A stretch of 64,000 bases of DNA from Haliotis asinina (GCF_037392515.1 NC_090291.1:40841501-40905500), one strand, 5' to 3'. Shown: positions 52,117 through 59,806, numbered from the stretch's first letter. Program-made: numbers and translations. Notes: a model not told the origin generated them from the sequence alone.

Positions 52117-53211
52117 GTGTGTGCGTTCTTGCCTCTGTGCGCGTGTGTGCGTGTGTGCGTACGCACGCGTGTATGTGTCTCCGTATCCTACCTCCTTGAG
52201 AGTATGTCGCAGCTGACGTTGTTTCCACGGTATCTCGAATACATGGTGAAAGTTGACGAATACGAGGACGTTCCCGATGAATATCTGAAGTTGCGGTTGA
52301 AAACAGGTTGATTCTCACAGCGGCTAGAAACAAAAAGCAATATGTGATAACTGAGCTATGTTAGACAGCAGTTTTGGAGATTGTAAGCAACATGATAAGG
52401 AATGGCTATTTTAGGGAGGATCACTGCAGAACATTGGTCTGGAATAAGGACCACAGAGGGCAATAGGTCGACTACAACGCAGTGGAACATAAGCATGGAC
52501 TAATGACCAGCGGGGGGATAAAACATCTTACAGGCACATGTACCGTCATCTGAAATAGAGAACTGTGTATAACGCGAACGGTTAAATCGAAAATATAATG
52601 GATTCCCTTTCTTCCCCACAACAGTAATTGTTGACGTGGATGCGCAAGTAAATGAACAGTTTCTGGTACAAACAGAATTTGTAGGTGCACCTGATCGTTA
52701 TTACAAGCTAGTTCGACACATACCTCAGTCTATCTATCTACCAGTGTTACTTAATATCGCTTCCCTACCCTTGAAGTGCCGGGGTCTAAATCGACGTGGC
52801 AGAGTTAGATCGTAGTATCTGACACTTACGGCCCAAAACCTTTTTTTGTTGGTCTTCAGCAATCCAGGAATGATCTTCGGTACACCTTCGACGGGGCGAA
52901 AATGGAGGCAAATAGGATCTGACCGCCATATAACTGGAGTATTGCTGAGAGCAACGTTAAGCAATAAAGCAACTAAACAATATCGCTTTACAATGGGAGG
53001 TGACAAAATCTGACCATCAGCTATGTTGCCCGCTGGGACCGAGGCACGTTTCTATTGCTTCTAATAGTTTAGTTTCTATTGCTTCTAATAGTATAGTTTC
53101 TATTGTTCATACAAGAGCACCCATCGGCGTCATTAAAACATCCTAGATTTGTTAAGTAAAGCGATCTCACCTGCCATAGCTGTTGGCACTGTATACATTA
53201 CGGTTCCACAT
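31679..53211 (-). CDS. Transglutaminase (protein-glutamine gamma-glutamyltransferase)
   Basis: Ca2+-dependent enzyme that cross-links protein glutamine to lysine; invertebrate members act in haemolymph clotting and matrix assembly, but this gene's role is not visible here. Seventeen exons join in phase to 859 residues with no internal stop: 53171-53211, 52192-52323, 51416-51561, 48446-48703, 47539-47814, 47192-47310, 46480-46593, 46047-46221, 45226-45367, 43937-44049, 43105-43270, 40140-40270, 39514-39611, 37931-38138, 36790-36953, 36206-36351, 31679-31829. Domains: Ser/Arg-rich extension 1-106, N-terminal beta-sandwich about 107-285, catalytic core to about 625, two C-terminal beta-barrels about 638-859. 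Triad: Cys411 (RYGQCWVF), His471 (NFHVWNE), Asp497 (HAIDATPQE); Trp389 (KPTSW) fits the transition-state Trp. An in-frame TGA lies 21 nt before the ATG. It is 100-150 residues longer than tissue-type enzymes, in the N-terminal tail. No signal peptide. Confidence 0.97.
31960..32210. repeat. Degenerate tandem repeat, period about 86-90 bp
   Basis: TTGAGAACAGGGGTTACTAGATATTA (about 31995) and TTGAGAACAAAGTCCATTAG (32081) each lead to TGTGCATTTGAGAC/GGTGCATTTGAGAC and CTATGAGGTC; a third weak start is at 32171. In the last transglutaminase intron. Confidence 0.75.
32230..32262. repeat. (AATGAT)n run
   Basis: Short ATAATG repeats in the last transglutaminase intron. Confidence 0.85.
33324..33476 (-). 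repeat. tRNA-derived SINE, well preserved
   Basis: On the minus strand: GGTGGTTTAGTGGTTAAACC (A-box like), then ACTCGGGTTCGATTCCCAAC (B-box), and a tail with GTGATATTGCTGGAATATTGC ending in CTCACTCACC. Reference copy for this family in the window. Confidence 0.85.
33500..35150. other. Transglutaminase intron 16 interior
   Basis: AT-rich intron sequence with no recognised repeat or gene; short frames at 33609-33824 (+) and 33821-34081 (-) have no motif. Confidence 0.5.
35160..35580. repeat. 60-bp minisatellite, about seven units
   Basis: Units built on GATATATGGGAAAGTTAAG, AGGTGAGATCAGGGGATATT and ATTTACTGTAAGCAGTGGG, spaced 60 bp. A last stray unit (GGGAAAGATAAGTAGGTGAGAAATAGGGATATC) sits at 35868-35900 beyond the interspersed repeat, which therefore inserted into the array. 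Confidence 0.9.
35575..35868 (+). repeat. Long interspersed repeat, copy 3, 3' part (family C)
   Basis: GTCCCCATGGTCCCTGATATGG, GATAATATAGTTATTTACGGC, ATATTACCGATGTGATTATCG and a CACTCTCTCACT end. Interrupts the 60-bp minisatellite. Confidence 0.75.
36206..36351 (-). CDS. Transglutaminase exon 16 (beta-barrel 2)
   Basis: 146 nt, acceptor TTCCCAG, donor [26 protein letters not shown] then FAGGFDG, the NPLxxxLxxCxxxxEGxGL block. Confidence 0.95.
36488..36700 (-). repeat. Gastropod SINE, minus-strand copy (family A)
   Basis: TTTAGCGCCGCATTCGGC, CATATGGCGACAGTCTGTAAATAATCGAG, ATGTGTCAACCAAGTCAG and CTCTTACGACATG in reverse order relative to 44881. Part of the Asp/Cys-rich stem is deleted. In intron between exons 15 and 16. 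Confidence 0.8.
36790..36953 (-). CDS. Transglutaminase exon 15 (barrel 1 end)
   Basis: 164 nt, acceptor TTTCCAG, donor [17 protein letters not shown] and [20 protein letters not shown] then RPDLELS. Confidence 0.93.
37680..37905. repeat. Local direct duplication in transglutaminase intron
   Basis: AAGTAAACCTC ... GCCAAAAGAGCC-TTTTTTGTCAA (about 37700-37763) recurs as AAGTAAACCTCAAAGAATG ... GCCAAAAGAGTCTTTTTGTCAA (about 37808-37890). Confidence 0.6.
37931..38138 (-). CDS. Transglutaminase exon 14 (beta-barrel 1)
   Basis: 208 nt, acceptor GTTTTAG, donor [26 protein letters not shown] begins the first C-terminal immunoglobulin-like barrel; ends [11 protein letters not shown]. Confidence 0.95.
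38618..39302. repeat. 36-bp minisatellite with 72-bp higher-order unit
   Basis: Near-identical 36-bp units containing ACACGGATAGTGTACATCAT. Two unit types alternate, differing in GTCTAAGTGTTATGAC versus GTCTAGGGTTAATGAC, making a 72-bp period. Two copies carry an ACACACTATCCTGTTATG variant. Decayed units continue to about 39480. Because 36 is a multiple of three, a 217-codon frame stays open (38630-39283, +). Lies in the intron between exons 13 and 14. Confidence 0.97.
39514..39611 (-). CDS. Transglutaminase exon 13 (acidic linker)
   Basis: 98 nt, acceptor TTTCAG, donor [21 protein letters not shown] then an acidic end [12 protein letters not shown] joining the core to barrel 1. Confidence 0.93.
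39885..40045 (-). repeat. Gastropod SINE fragment (family A)
   Basis: CAGTGATCAAAAGCATGAAC, ATGATATGAGTCAACCAAAT and GGACAAGCATGTGTTGATGAAG in minus orientation, ending TCTTCACGGGT. Confidence 0.7.
40140..40270 (-). CDS. Transglutaminase exon 12
   Basis: 131 nt, acceptor TTATAG, donor [26 protein letters not shown] then [15 protein letters not shown], matching VGxxISTKxxG...REDITxxYKYPEGS with a short insertion after the STK-like motif. Confidence 0.95.
40757..40778. repeat. (GGAT)n microsatellite
   Basis: Five GGAT units in the intron between exons 11 and 12. Confidence 0.9.
41600..42900 (+). pseudogene. LINE relic with RT, CCHC and PDxxL segments (R2/RLE-type likely)
   Basis: Inside the transglutaminase intron between exons 11 and 12, opposite strand. 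Broken frames give [38 protein letters not shown] then [37 protein letters not shown] (the YxDD catalytic motif reads YMDG), [41 protein letters not shown] and [15 protein letters not shown]. Order and the KPDLVL block suggest a site-specific-type LINE with a C-terminal restriction-like endonuclease. Several frameshifts and stops, and the catalytic change, make it inactive. Confidence 0.8.
43105..43270 (-). CDS. Transglutaminase exon 11
   Basis: 166 nt, acceptor GCGCAG, donor [26 protein letters not shown] then [13 protein letters not shown]; the GxxxCGPxxVxAIKxGxxxxxYDxxFxxAEVNAD block. Confidence 0.97.
43937..44049 (-). CDS. Transglutaminase exon 10 (catalytic His and Asp)
   Basis: 113 nt, acceptor GTCCCAG, donor [21 protein letters not shown] and [14 protein letters not shown] give His471 and Asp497. 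Confidence 0.98.
44428..44485 (-). repeat. tRNA-derived SINE tail fragment
   Basis: GAGTTTAGTTTTAAACCGG, TTTTAGCAATATTCCCTCAAAATCA and a GGCCGGGGGAG end. Confidence 0.5.
44701..44795. repeat. (ACTC/ACTG)n microsatellite
   Basis: Mixed TCACTCAC and CTGACTGACTG tetranucleotide repeats, including an internal self-complementary ACTGAC/GTCAGT run. Confidence 0.9.
44881..45150 (+). repeat. Gastropod SINE, full-length reference copy (family A)
   Basis: Head GACCCGTGAAGGTCTACCCGG, then AATAAGCATTCAGCAACAC, AAGGCGACTGTGCTTG, CAGGATCGGGTGGTCAGACTCGCTGACTTGG (44970-45001), ATGCTCATGTTGTTGGTCAC, TTGTCTGGTCTAGACTCGAT, and tail GCTGGAATATTGCTGAGTGCGGCG with CTCACTCACTCAC. In intron between exons 9 and 10. 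Confidence 0.92.
45226..45367 (-). CDS. Transglutaminase exon 9
   Basis: 142 nt, acceptor TGTGTAG, donor [26 protein letters not shown] matches CLGIPxRxVTNxxSAHDT; the segment carries Ca2+-site acidic residues further on. Confidence 0.97.
46047..46221 (-). CDS. Transglutaminase exon 8 (catalytic Cys)
   Basis: 175 nt, acceptor TTTCAG, donor [26 protein letters not shown] then [17 protein letters not shown]; nucleophile Cys411 and Trp389. Confidence 0.98.
46480..46593 (-). CDS. Transglutaminase exon 7
   Basis: 114 nt, phase 0, acceptor TTTCAG, donor [26 protein letters not shown] then [13 protein letters not shown]; corresponds to the FexxILDxxLxLL...dPVxVSRxxxAM block. Confidence 0.95.
47192..47310 (-). 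CDS. Transglutaminase exon 6
   Basis: 119 nt, acceptor GTAACAG, donor [26 protein letters not shown] then [10 protein letters not shown]; the NPWCxxDxVYxxxxxxxxEYVLxxxGxxYxG block. Confidence 0.96.
47539..47814 (-). CDS. Transglutaminase exon 5 (beta-sandwich end)
   Basis: 276 nt, acceptor GTGACAG, donor [26 protein letters not shown] matches the family's (A/P)xAxIGxxxLxV block; ends IIFNPWCK. Confidence 0.95.
48446..48703 (-). CDS. Transglutaminase exon 4 (N-terminal beta-sandwich)
   Basis: 258 nt, acceptor TTTCAG, donor GTTAGT. A charged Glu/Lys linker, then [20 protein letters not shown] and [20 protein letters not shown], the Transglut_N signature (HHT...Y, RRGQxF). Confidence 0.95.
48828..49038. 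repeat. (CA)n/(ACAGAC)n/(CT)n microsatellite
   Basis: About 200 bp of CACACA, ACACAGAC and ACACTC units with an internal CTCTCTCT run, 120 bp from transglutaminase exon 4 on its upstream side. Confidence 0.97.
49105..50110 (-). pseudogene. LINE reverse transcriptase relic
   Basis: Same strand as the host gene. Segments in order: [36 protein letters not shown] (catalytic YADD reads YTGD), [72 protein letters not shown] and [20 protein letters not shown]. Clear RT domain and thumb of an RTE/CR1-like molluscan LINE, with frameshifts. Confidence 0.85.
50520..50545. repeat. (GCCT)n run
   Basis: Four to five GCCT units inside the Kolobok-like element. Confidence 0.8.
50722..50865 (-). pseudogene. 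Truncated THAP domain ORF
   Basis: From ATG at 50865 the frame reads [10 protein letters not shown] then [19 protein letters not shown] and stops after CNPQT. The first C-x4-C pair, the F..FPxDxxxRxxW-like core and the Trp are present; the final Cys-x2-His zinc ligands are absent, so it is unlikely to fold as a complete THAP finger. Confidence 0.65.
50939..51055. repeat. Foldback sequence with perfect 21-bp arms
   Basis: ATTCTTTATGGATAACAACTT (50939-50959) and its exact reverse complement (51035-51055) enclose 75 bp containing ACTGAAACGACGAATC. Nested in the Kolobok-like element, directly upstream of its THAP frame. Confidence 0.85.
51416..51561 (-). CDS. Transglutaminase exon 3
   Basis: 146 nt, acceptor ATTTCAG, donor GTATGT. 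Basic start (ARRNRRMNY) and [16 protein letters not shown] end. A mobile element begins 31 bp beyond its donor side (51385). Confidence 0.85.
51660..51760. repeat. Short foldback element with GTCTAAACCGG arms
   Basis: GTCTAAACCGGCA (51680-51692) and TGCCGGTTTAGAC (51714-51726) enclose a 21-bp loop that itself contains CCTAACCGGACCG. Same arms as 25993-26038. In intron between exons 2 and 3. Confidence 0.7.
51838..51910. repeat. (TG)n-rich microsatellite
   Basis: GTGTGCGTTTGTGTGCG, TGTGTGTGAGTGTGTGCG and a GTACGCACGCGTGTG end; the same GTGTGCGTACGCACGCGTGT string recurs at 52152-52171. Confidence 0.9.
52024..52180. repeat. (TATG)n(TG)n microsatellite
   Basis: About 14 TATG units, then about 20 TG units and a degenerate GTGTGCG tail, ending within 20 bp of transglutaminase exon 2's donor. 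Shares CCTCTGTG...GTACGCACGCGTGT with the block at 51862-51900, so the two flank a duplicated segment. Confidence 0.97.
52192..52323 (-). CDS. Transglutaminase exon 2 (Ser/Tyr/Arg-rich tail)
   Basis: 132 nt, acceptor TTTCTAG, donor GTAGGA. Encodes a low-complexity tail with [20 protein letters not shown] and two Cys (in RCENQ and VSCDI). Not conserved in the family, so supported by phase and splice sites only. Confidence 0.8.
52855..52980 (+). repeat. Gastropod SINE fragment (family A)
   Basis: CTTCAGCAATCCAGG near the head and GACCGCCATATAACTGGAGTATTGCTGAGAGC at the tail; the middle is deleted. In transglutaminase intron 1. Confidence 0.65.
53040..53110. repeat. Short tandem duplication in transglutaminase intron 1
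   Basis: TCTATTGCTTCTAATAGT(T/A)TAGTT repeated twice and a half. Confidence 0.85.
53171..53211 (-). CDS. Transglutaminase exon 1 (start codon)
   Basis: 41 nt, ATG to donor GTGAGA; encodes [14 protein letters not shown] with the last codon split. The TTTTCACC context and an upstream in-frame TGA support this start. Confidence 0.85.
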
Positions 53212-53261
53212 GGTGAAAAGAACTACAGGTCAGTATAGACGGATGTAGTGTGACGCTCGCC

Positions 53262-53269
53262 TATGTATA
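53262..53269 (-). promoter_or_regulatory. TATA-like element upstream of transglutaminase
   Basis: TATACATA on the minus strand, about 50 nt before the exon 1 ATG in a GC-richer stretch. If used, the 5' untranslated region would be only about 20-25 nt; evidence is positional only. Confidence 0.25.
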
Positions 53270-55005
53270 GCGAGCTCCGTATCCGGTATACAGTGCCGTT
53301 CAGAAAAAAATACTACTAACGTGTAATCCTAGGTTATTTTTACAGCACAGTCTGAATCAAGAATTCTTGTACCCAATAGTTGTTGTGCTGACACATTGGA
53401 ATAAAACATGGAACCTCCGTTAGTAAAGTGGCCTCATTATGTCCCGCGAGCGTTAATTCGGCTTCATGATATCGACCATGGGATTGGCTGACCATGGGAT
53501 TGGTGATCTATTTCTTGCTGCAAGGACTTAACGGGACGATTGCTGTCTGTGGGGTAAATCTACTTTCAGTATTTATTCATTTCTTCAGCTACTAGCAAAG
53601 ATTTTGAATTCTGAAATTTGTCATTGTTTATTTAACATTACTAACCGTTTTAACCTTCTTGTCCGTTACGCCCTGGCAGTGGTCGATTTATCATTATTAC
53701 TGACGGTAATGGAACACAGAGCAGTAGAAACTATAAAGCTAAAGTTCCTGTAGTCGAGTGATCTGGCTCAACGTGTTCCACCTTCATGAGGAGTTTAGTA
53801 CGAATTGACGTGTACTTAGCACGAAATGACGTGTCATTAGTACGAACTGACGCATCTTTTGTGTCAACTGACCTTTGTTAACTTTCCTTGGAAATATGCA
53901 CGTTTACCTTAAACCCATACAACCATTTTGCACCGAAAAGTGAAAATGGAACTCAAGTCATGTAGCGGTACTTATGTTTGGTCAGTGTTGTCCAATACAA
54001 CCACTTTGCATCGATAACTGGGAATGTAACTGGAGTATTGGGCGGTACTTTTATTTGGTCAGTATTGTAGCAAACCCCTCACCGTACAACAGTCAATCTG
54101 TTGGACATACATTATCATATAGGCGTGGTGTCAGGGAGGGAACAAGGTCATATAGGTCTTTGGTGGGACGTTACGCCAACGCTCACGTACAAATACTTAA
54201 CTTTTAAAACGATCTTTTTCTTGTTACGTGAGTGAAGTGGTAATTCATATTCCGAGACAAAGGACGTTTACCGCTGACTTTTGTAACAATTCGGCCCCAA
54301 GTTACTCCTTAACACAATTCGTCAAAGTAATTTCAGAAATCGTGTTTTCGCTGTGTTATTAAAATATTACTTTATGAATTTCTTATCACACAACTAGTAT
54401 TTGTATCTTAACCACAGGGTTGATGACAACATGACTGATACGCAAACATAGTGCCTCATAGTTTAATAAGAACACAGGCAAGCTCGGTTTGACAGGAACT
54501 TTTGTAAAAAAATATTTCAGAGACAGAAATAACGTCATGAACTTAATTTTGCTGACGTTGATACCATGTAGGGAATTCTTGTGGTTAAACTGGATGATGA
54601 TTCAAACCGAACGAATGACAGTGCGAGGAAATGTTTGCTTGACAGCCTTGACCATGACGTCGGTTGGCCAAGGTCACTTCCGGAATGTCAAGGACCTTTT
54701 TCCATCGACTGACGAATATGCCACTCTGACCGACATTGTTTCACAAATAGTTCATTTTCATGAAAGCTGTCGCTTGGTCGTGAATATTTTGTTTCAGTTC
54801 GTGTGCATGTATGTGTACGGCTTTTGGACAGCTTGTTTTTCGCTGATTGATCGCTTGGTGTCAGTTTAACATGACGCATAGGTAAAATCCTTTCATTGCA
54901 ATACTTCTATTGGCGAAGAGAAATTGGCTTTACCAACGTACTTGTCTCGCTCATATGACGAAGTATATGCGGGCGTATATGTGACTTCTTGTACTAACCC
55001 GGAGT
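53270..55005. other. Region upstream of transglutaminase
   Basis: No recognised gene. A cluster of ACGAATTGACGTGT-like words (53800-53860) is repeated three times. Plus-strand frame 54489-54869 (126 codons) lacks any known motif. Confidence 0.45.
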
Positions 55006-55024
55006 TATACTGGTTTTACTGTGT

Positions 55025-55275
55025 TAGCTCACTGAGATACCGTGCCGCAGTCTAGCGTGAATACCCCACTCGGTCTTAAACTCGGATTCCGAGTCGAGCA
55101 GCCCGTGTTACACCCCATTCATGCCGAGCGCGAGTCAGGGAGCAACAAGTACCATATTTTAACGTGGTTTGGTATGACGAGGCCGGGGATCGAACCCGAG
55201 ACCTTCCTTTCTCCGGTCGGACGCACTAAGCACTGCACAACGCAGTCGGTACCTGTGCTACTGACAGACCAGGAC
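55025..55275 (-). repeat. tRNA-derived SINE (second tRNA family)
   Basis: On the minus strand: GACTGCGTTGTGCAGTGC, then GGTCTCGGGTTCGATCCCCG (strong B-box), then a body with CACGTTAAAATATGG and AACACGGGCTGCTCGAC. Different head from the copy at 33324. Confidence 0.7.
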
Positions 55276-55419
55276 CAATAATCAACATCAGTACACGCGA
55301 CACAGATCCTGGCAGGGCCAAGGGACGTAAATGTAGACAGAGAATTCTATGGTCTTTTGATCGTAGGTCCTCCATAATTATTCTAGTTAACATGGATTCA
55401 GGAGGCACTATCGGACGCT

Positions 55420-55506
55420 TACGTTACGTTACGTTACGTTACGTTACGCTTACGCTTACGCTTATTACGCTTACGCTTATTACGCTTACGCTTATTACGC
55501 TTATGG
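55420..55506. repeat. (TTACG)n / (TTACGC)n microsatellite
   Basis: Five TTACG pentamers lead into TTACGC hexamers and then a 15-bp higher unit, ATTACGCTTACGCTT, repeated three times. Confidence 0.93.
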
Positions 55507-55654
55507 AAAGAGTTTTCATGCTGTGTTTTTATTCAAACCATCTTCATACCTGCTACCTGGATAGTCTACAGAAAAAAAGTTTGAAAATAGTTTTATATCT
55601 ATAAAAGTAACCAATTACGAAACGTCAAATGTCGCTGTACTTTACAACATTCGT

Positions 55655-55882
55655 CATGATCCAGGTTAGAACTAGTCGTCAGCAACTTATGCTGGTCGTA
55701 AGAGTCAACATACAGGATCAGATGGTCAGGTTCGCTGACTTGGCACACACATGCCTTCCCAATTGCGTAGATCGATGCTCATGCTGTTGATCACTAAACT
55801 GTCTGGTCGAGACTCCATTATCTACAGACCGCCGCAAAATAGGTGGAATATTGCTGAGTGCGGCGTTAGACAACAAACAAAA
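55655..55882 (+). repeat. Gastropod SINE, nearly full length (family A)
   Basis: CATGATCCAGGTTAGAACTAG head, then GATCAGATGGTCAGGTTCGC, AATTGCGTAGATCGATGCTC, AAACTGTCTGGTCGAGACTC, and tail GGTGGAATATTGCTGAGTGCGGCG. Confidence 0.88.
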
Positions 55883-56182
55883 TTTTCAAACGAAATGAGT
55901 TATTTCGATAGATCCCCTGAAATATTCGTCTCAGTCTGGTGTGCAGATACTGCATAACGCCCATTGCTCATATACTGTATAATAGAAGACGTGTCGATTC
56001 GAATCAAGCTGACACCCACAACCGGTTTCGTAATTCGACAATAGATACGCATAAAAGATAAAATGTTCCTTTATTATAACATAGGATAGGATTCGTGTGA
56101 ACAAGAAATAGCAGTGAAATGAAGCTTTGGGCCTGCGGTGGACAACAGAAGTGCGTTTCACGCATTATGCTCATGTATTAAC

Positions 56183-56241
56183 ACCTGGGTCTTCGGCATG
56201 ACGAGCGACCATTTTAACCCTCAGGTTATCCCACTGCCCTC
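56183..56241 (-). repeat. tRNA-derived SINE head fragment
   Basis: CTGGGTCTTCGGCATGACGAGCG then TTTTAACC and CCACTGCCC: the tRNA-like head of the family at 33324, body lost. Confidence 0.6.
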
Positions 56242-56244
56242 ATA

Positions 56245-58420
56245 GACTAAGTACTAAATGCAATCAACGAAAGGGTGAACACCGTCTGTAAACGCTGTTT
56301 ACCCAAATATCAACCATAGTAAAAATCAAACTTTACCACAATGAATGTGGTACCAAGCATGCAGTCAGACAACCAAGAGCCTGATCACCCAGTTCTTAGC
56401 AGCTATGCTCACAAATAATTTGAAATACCTAAAATTTCTTTCATTAAACATTACAGTCAAATACACTGTCGGGCAAAATATGGTAGACACTGAAAACAGG
56501 ATTTGAGATGGAAAAAAACCATAATTGAGACGTTACGATATTATGCCGATATTCCGTCAAAATTCCATTCAAAACATAAGAACAGACACATCTACATCAG
56601 AAAATGATTTCTTGCTGTATTTATTATGAGCGACTCCGGTACAGACATTCTTTTACCCTGCGATGTTTATAATTGAATTGTGTTACATGTATCAACTGGC
56701 TACTTGTCGCACAGTATCCTGCTTCTACCACTAAACATTTAAAAAGATACATGTCAGTTACATGACAGGGTTAAATGAAAGGATTTACCACTTCATGGCG
56801 TGTGATACAGAAATACGTTTCATCACGACGACGTGATAACCTAAGAATATGTTTTACAGCATTTGATATCAAGCTAAGTTGCAATTGCCATATTTACACT
56901 TCCACACAACTATTCAAGTTCATGAATTATTGGAACAATATATTTCTACATCAGACAAAGTTCATCGTTTTTTTCCAATATACGCCACATGGTAATGACA
57001 GTTACGACAAGCAAACATCAGAAAAGCACTACACCATCACCTTCATGTGTGACTCCACTGACACCGTTCTGAACAAACGCGAACTAGTCGCTAGGAAAGC
57101 CGTTGCCCTATATTAGCCAGGACAGGGTTAGCTTACAATACCGTAACCACCGACTCTTATCCAATGGTCGTAAGAACCATTTGATCTGACTGTAAATAAC
57201 AGCGACGGTCCATTGTACTGGTCACATGAGGTAACATGGCCAGTACTTTCTCAAACAGTGGACGGGTTAAGGCTAAGGTACTACACAGTTGTAGTGAATG
57301 GGTCACTGAGTGGCGTCAGGTAATACGGTCTGTGTGTATGTGTATCTTGTAAATTTGCTGTTATAAACAGCTGTACACTTGCCAGTCGAAACACCCTCAT
57401 GGATTCATATAAGTATATTTCATGGCCAGGCGGTAAACATTTCATAACATGTGTGACAAATCGGGAGCAGATACGCCGATTTCATGATTTCAAAGATAAG
57501 AATAGCAAAGTAACATGATGACCTCAACGCGCCTTAAAACGTTTCCTCCAGACGCGGATCATATCACACGTTTGCGTGAATGTAAAACGTGATTAGAATG
57601 AAAACATGTTTAGGAACGTGTTTAAATTCCAAATGAACATTCGATGCACTCTGTCTTAACGAGTTTGTGGTTGACCATTGCGAATGAGAGATCGTTTCAC
57701 AATGACATGCTACCTAAACAAAAATCTCCCCACAATCTAACCTATTCAGCGTGCGAGATAGTATTCAGCGTACTCAAACGGGCCAGCAAATCTCCATTGT
57801 CACTGACCCGACTGGCTAGTAAATTTTCATGGGATCATTTTGTAAATATATCACTCTCCCCTGTAAACTCTCTCCTATACCTGCAAAGTTATGTCATTCT
57901 TTTAAATCATGCAAGATTATGGCCTCATAAAATATTCAACAGTTTACAAGCTTAATGATGAAAATACATGTCAACATTCACATTCCGGATAAGAGAATTA
58001 TTTTGTGAGCAAGTAACTTTGAGGCATAGCTAGCCAGACTGGCTAGCAACATTTGGAAACTACTTTGCACATTGAATAATAATCCTATCATCCTAACTGA
58101 CGCAAGGACTAACAATCTTTAGCAAGGAATTGTACATTTATAACACATCTGCAAATTTTACCCGAATCTTGAAGTCCACCATCCAAGCTTTAAGTCAGTG
58201 GTTCGAGGCCTGACTACAAACTACCAAAATACATGTATGTCAAATGATGGTATTTGTTGTTAACGTGGCTTATGCAGTGCAAGGAGACACGATGTGAAGC
58301 GGTCTGTATATGTTAAAGCATTTCAGAACCGGACTAATGACACTCTGGACTGATACAGACAACAAATAAACACACGGATATGGACGTCGTTTATCTTCAC
58401 AAATATTGAATCCACAGTTA
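56245..58420. other. Intergenic DNA without recognised features
   Basis: Frames at 56775-57116 (+, 113 codons) and 57644-57955 (+, 103 codons) show no known motif. GACTGGCTAG(T/C) occurs at 57808 and 58038. Nothing else noted. Confidence 0.45.
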
Positions 58421-58431
58421 GTTTCTTGTTT

Positions 58432-58545
58432 TACGCCGCACTCAGTAATATTCCAGCTATATGGCGGAGGTCTGTAAATAATAGTCTGGATCAGGCAAAC
58501 GGTTAATTAACAGCATGAGCATCCTTCCGCGCAATTAACCCGGAA
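58432..58545 (-). repeat. Gastropod SINE tail (family A)
   Basis: TTTACGCCGCACTCAGTAATATTCC, CTATATGGCGGAGGTCTGTAAATAAT and AGCATGAGCATCC in minus orientation. Confidence 0.8.
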
Positions 58546-58674
58546 CTTCACGGTTACTTGTCTCGCTATCTCTGACTGGGTACACGAACGTTTGACGAAA
58601 GGTGAACAGACACATCTTGTGCGCCCGGGAAAACAAAGTAAACTCATGGGGTTTGGTGAGTGACTTCGTGAGCT

Positions 58675-58783
58675 GGGCCAAGATTTTCGAAGCTCTCTTG
58701 GCGCTAAGATAGTCGTAAGTGCCATACATTAACATTAACTTACGACTGTCTTAGCGCTAAGAGAGTTTCGAAAATCTGGGTCC
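58675..58783. repeat. Foldback MITE with GATTTTCGAA arms
   Basis: CCAAGATTTTCGAAGCTCTCTTGGCGCTAAGATAGTCGTAAGT (58679-58721) pairs with ACTTACGACTGTCTTAGCGCTAAGAGAGTTTCGAAAATCTGGG (58738-58780); loop under 20 bp. Similar in style to 22451-22599 but a different sequence. Confidence 0.88.
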
Positions 58784-58784
58784 T

Positions 58785-58908
58785 GGGCTTTACGCCGCTT
58801 TTTATCAATATTCTAGCAACATCACGACGGGGGAAAATCAGAAAGGGAATCGAACCCGGTTCTTTTGCTGGTGGGCGGACGCCTGAACTACAAGACTACG
58901 TCATCGCC
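58785..58908 (-). repeat. tRNA-derived SINE copy
   Basis: TTTACGCCGCTTTTTATCAATATTC, AACATCACGACGGGGG, GGGAATCGAACCCGG and a changed head GTGGGCGGACGCC. Abuts the foldback element. Confidence 0.75.
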
Positions 58909-58964
58909 TTATTATCTTCACTATGCTTTGCTCTGTGACAATAGTAGCCTCTCTTATGTGGGTG

Positions 58965-59030
58965 CGTTTCTGATGTCACCTGCCGTGGTATTGCTGGAAT
59001 ATAGCTGCGTAAAACTATATTCACTCACTG
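58965..59030 (+). repeat. SINE tail
   Basis: TGCCGTGGTATTGCTGGAATATAGC and ACTATATTCACTCACTG. Confidence 0.55.
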
Positions 59031-59673
59031 TCACCGTTTTGTAACTTTAAAACGGGTGAGGTGGCATGAGAATTTCCACTTCACCAACACTCTATGGCTT
59101 GACTTATACGGAGATTGATCTGACTGGTGAGTTCAGAACAGTCTGTTATTTATGTTCTATGGTGCTCTTGACAGCGTCATGCCTTACTATAGAAATGTTG
59201 TTATTCCTAACAATCACGCCATATTCACCCGTCACAAAAATAGAAGCGTCATACCGTCACCTGAAGCCTCTGCACAGTATGATCCTCCCGTTATGGCCTA
59301 CTGTCCAATTAGTTCTTAAAGCCATACAGTCGGACATAACATATCTGCCTTGTCCTCGGGGTCAGGGACGCAGGGTGTTTTATAGATCTGGAACCCGTGT
59401 AGACTTTATACATAAAAGATATAAAGGCCTTTCAATACCCATAAAGCATATCTCTTATCTGATATGAACATGAATCCAGGAATAACCAGACTCCATTATT
59501 GTCGAAACATGTTCCATTGGGGGAGAGAAAAGATGACCATATGCTTTCATTGTTGTCAGGTTGGAGCCATTACTGTTGCCCCTCGTATAACGTGGATGAA
59601 TGGTTCTCTGTTATAAACGCGCCTTTCTTCCCTTGCTTCATGTCACTGGCCTTTATTAGATTTGACTCTTTTG

Positions 59674-59806
59674 AGTTAGTGAGGTTAGACTTAGCAATAC
59701 TCCGGCGGGGGCACTGGAAATGGGCTTCATACATTGTATCCATGCGGGGAATCGTACCAGGGTCTTTGGAGTGACGAACGAAAGCTTTACACTAGGCTAC
59801 GTGGGG
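59674..59806 (-). repeat. tRNA-derived SINE copy
   Basis: AGTTAGTGAGGTTAGACTTAGC, GGGGGCACTGGAAATGGGC, GGGGAATCGTACCAGGGTC and GGCTACGTGGGG. Confidence 0.75.

Noticed and set aside
55150..55260. Functional tRNA gene on the minus strand
   Set aside because: Good B-box only; no acceptor stem pairing could be assigned, and it is embedded in a longer SINE-like unit.
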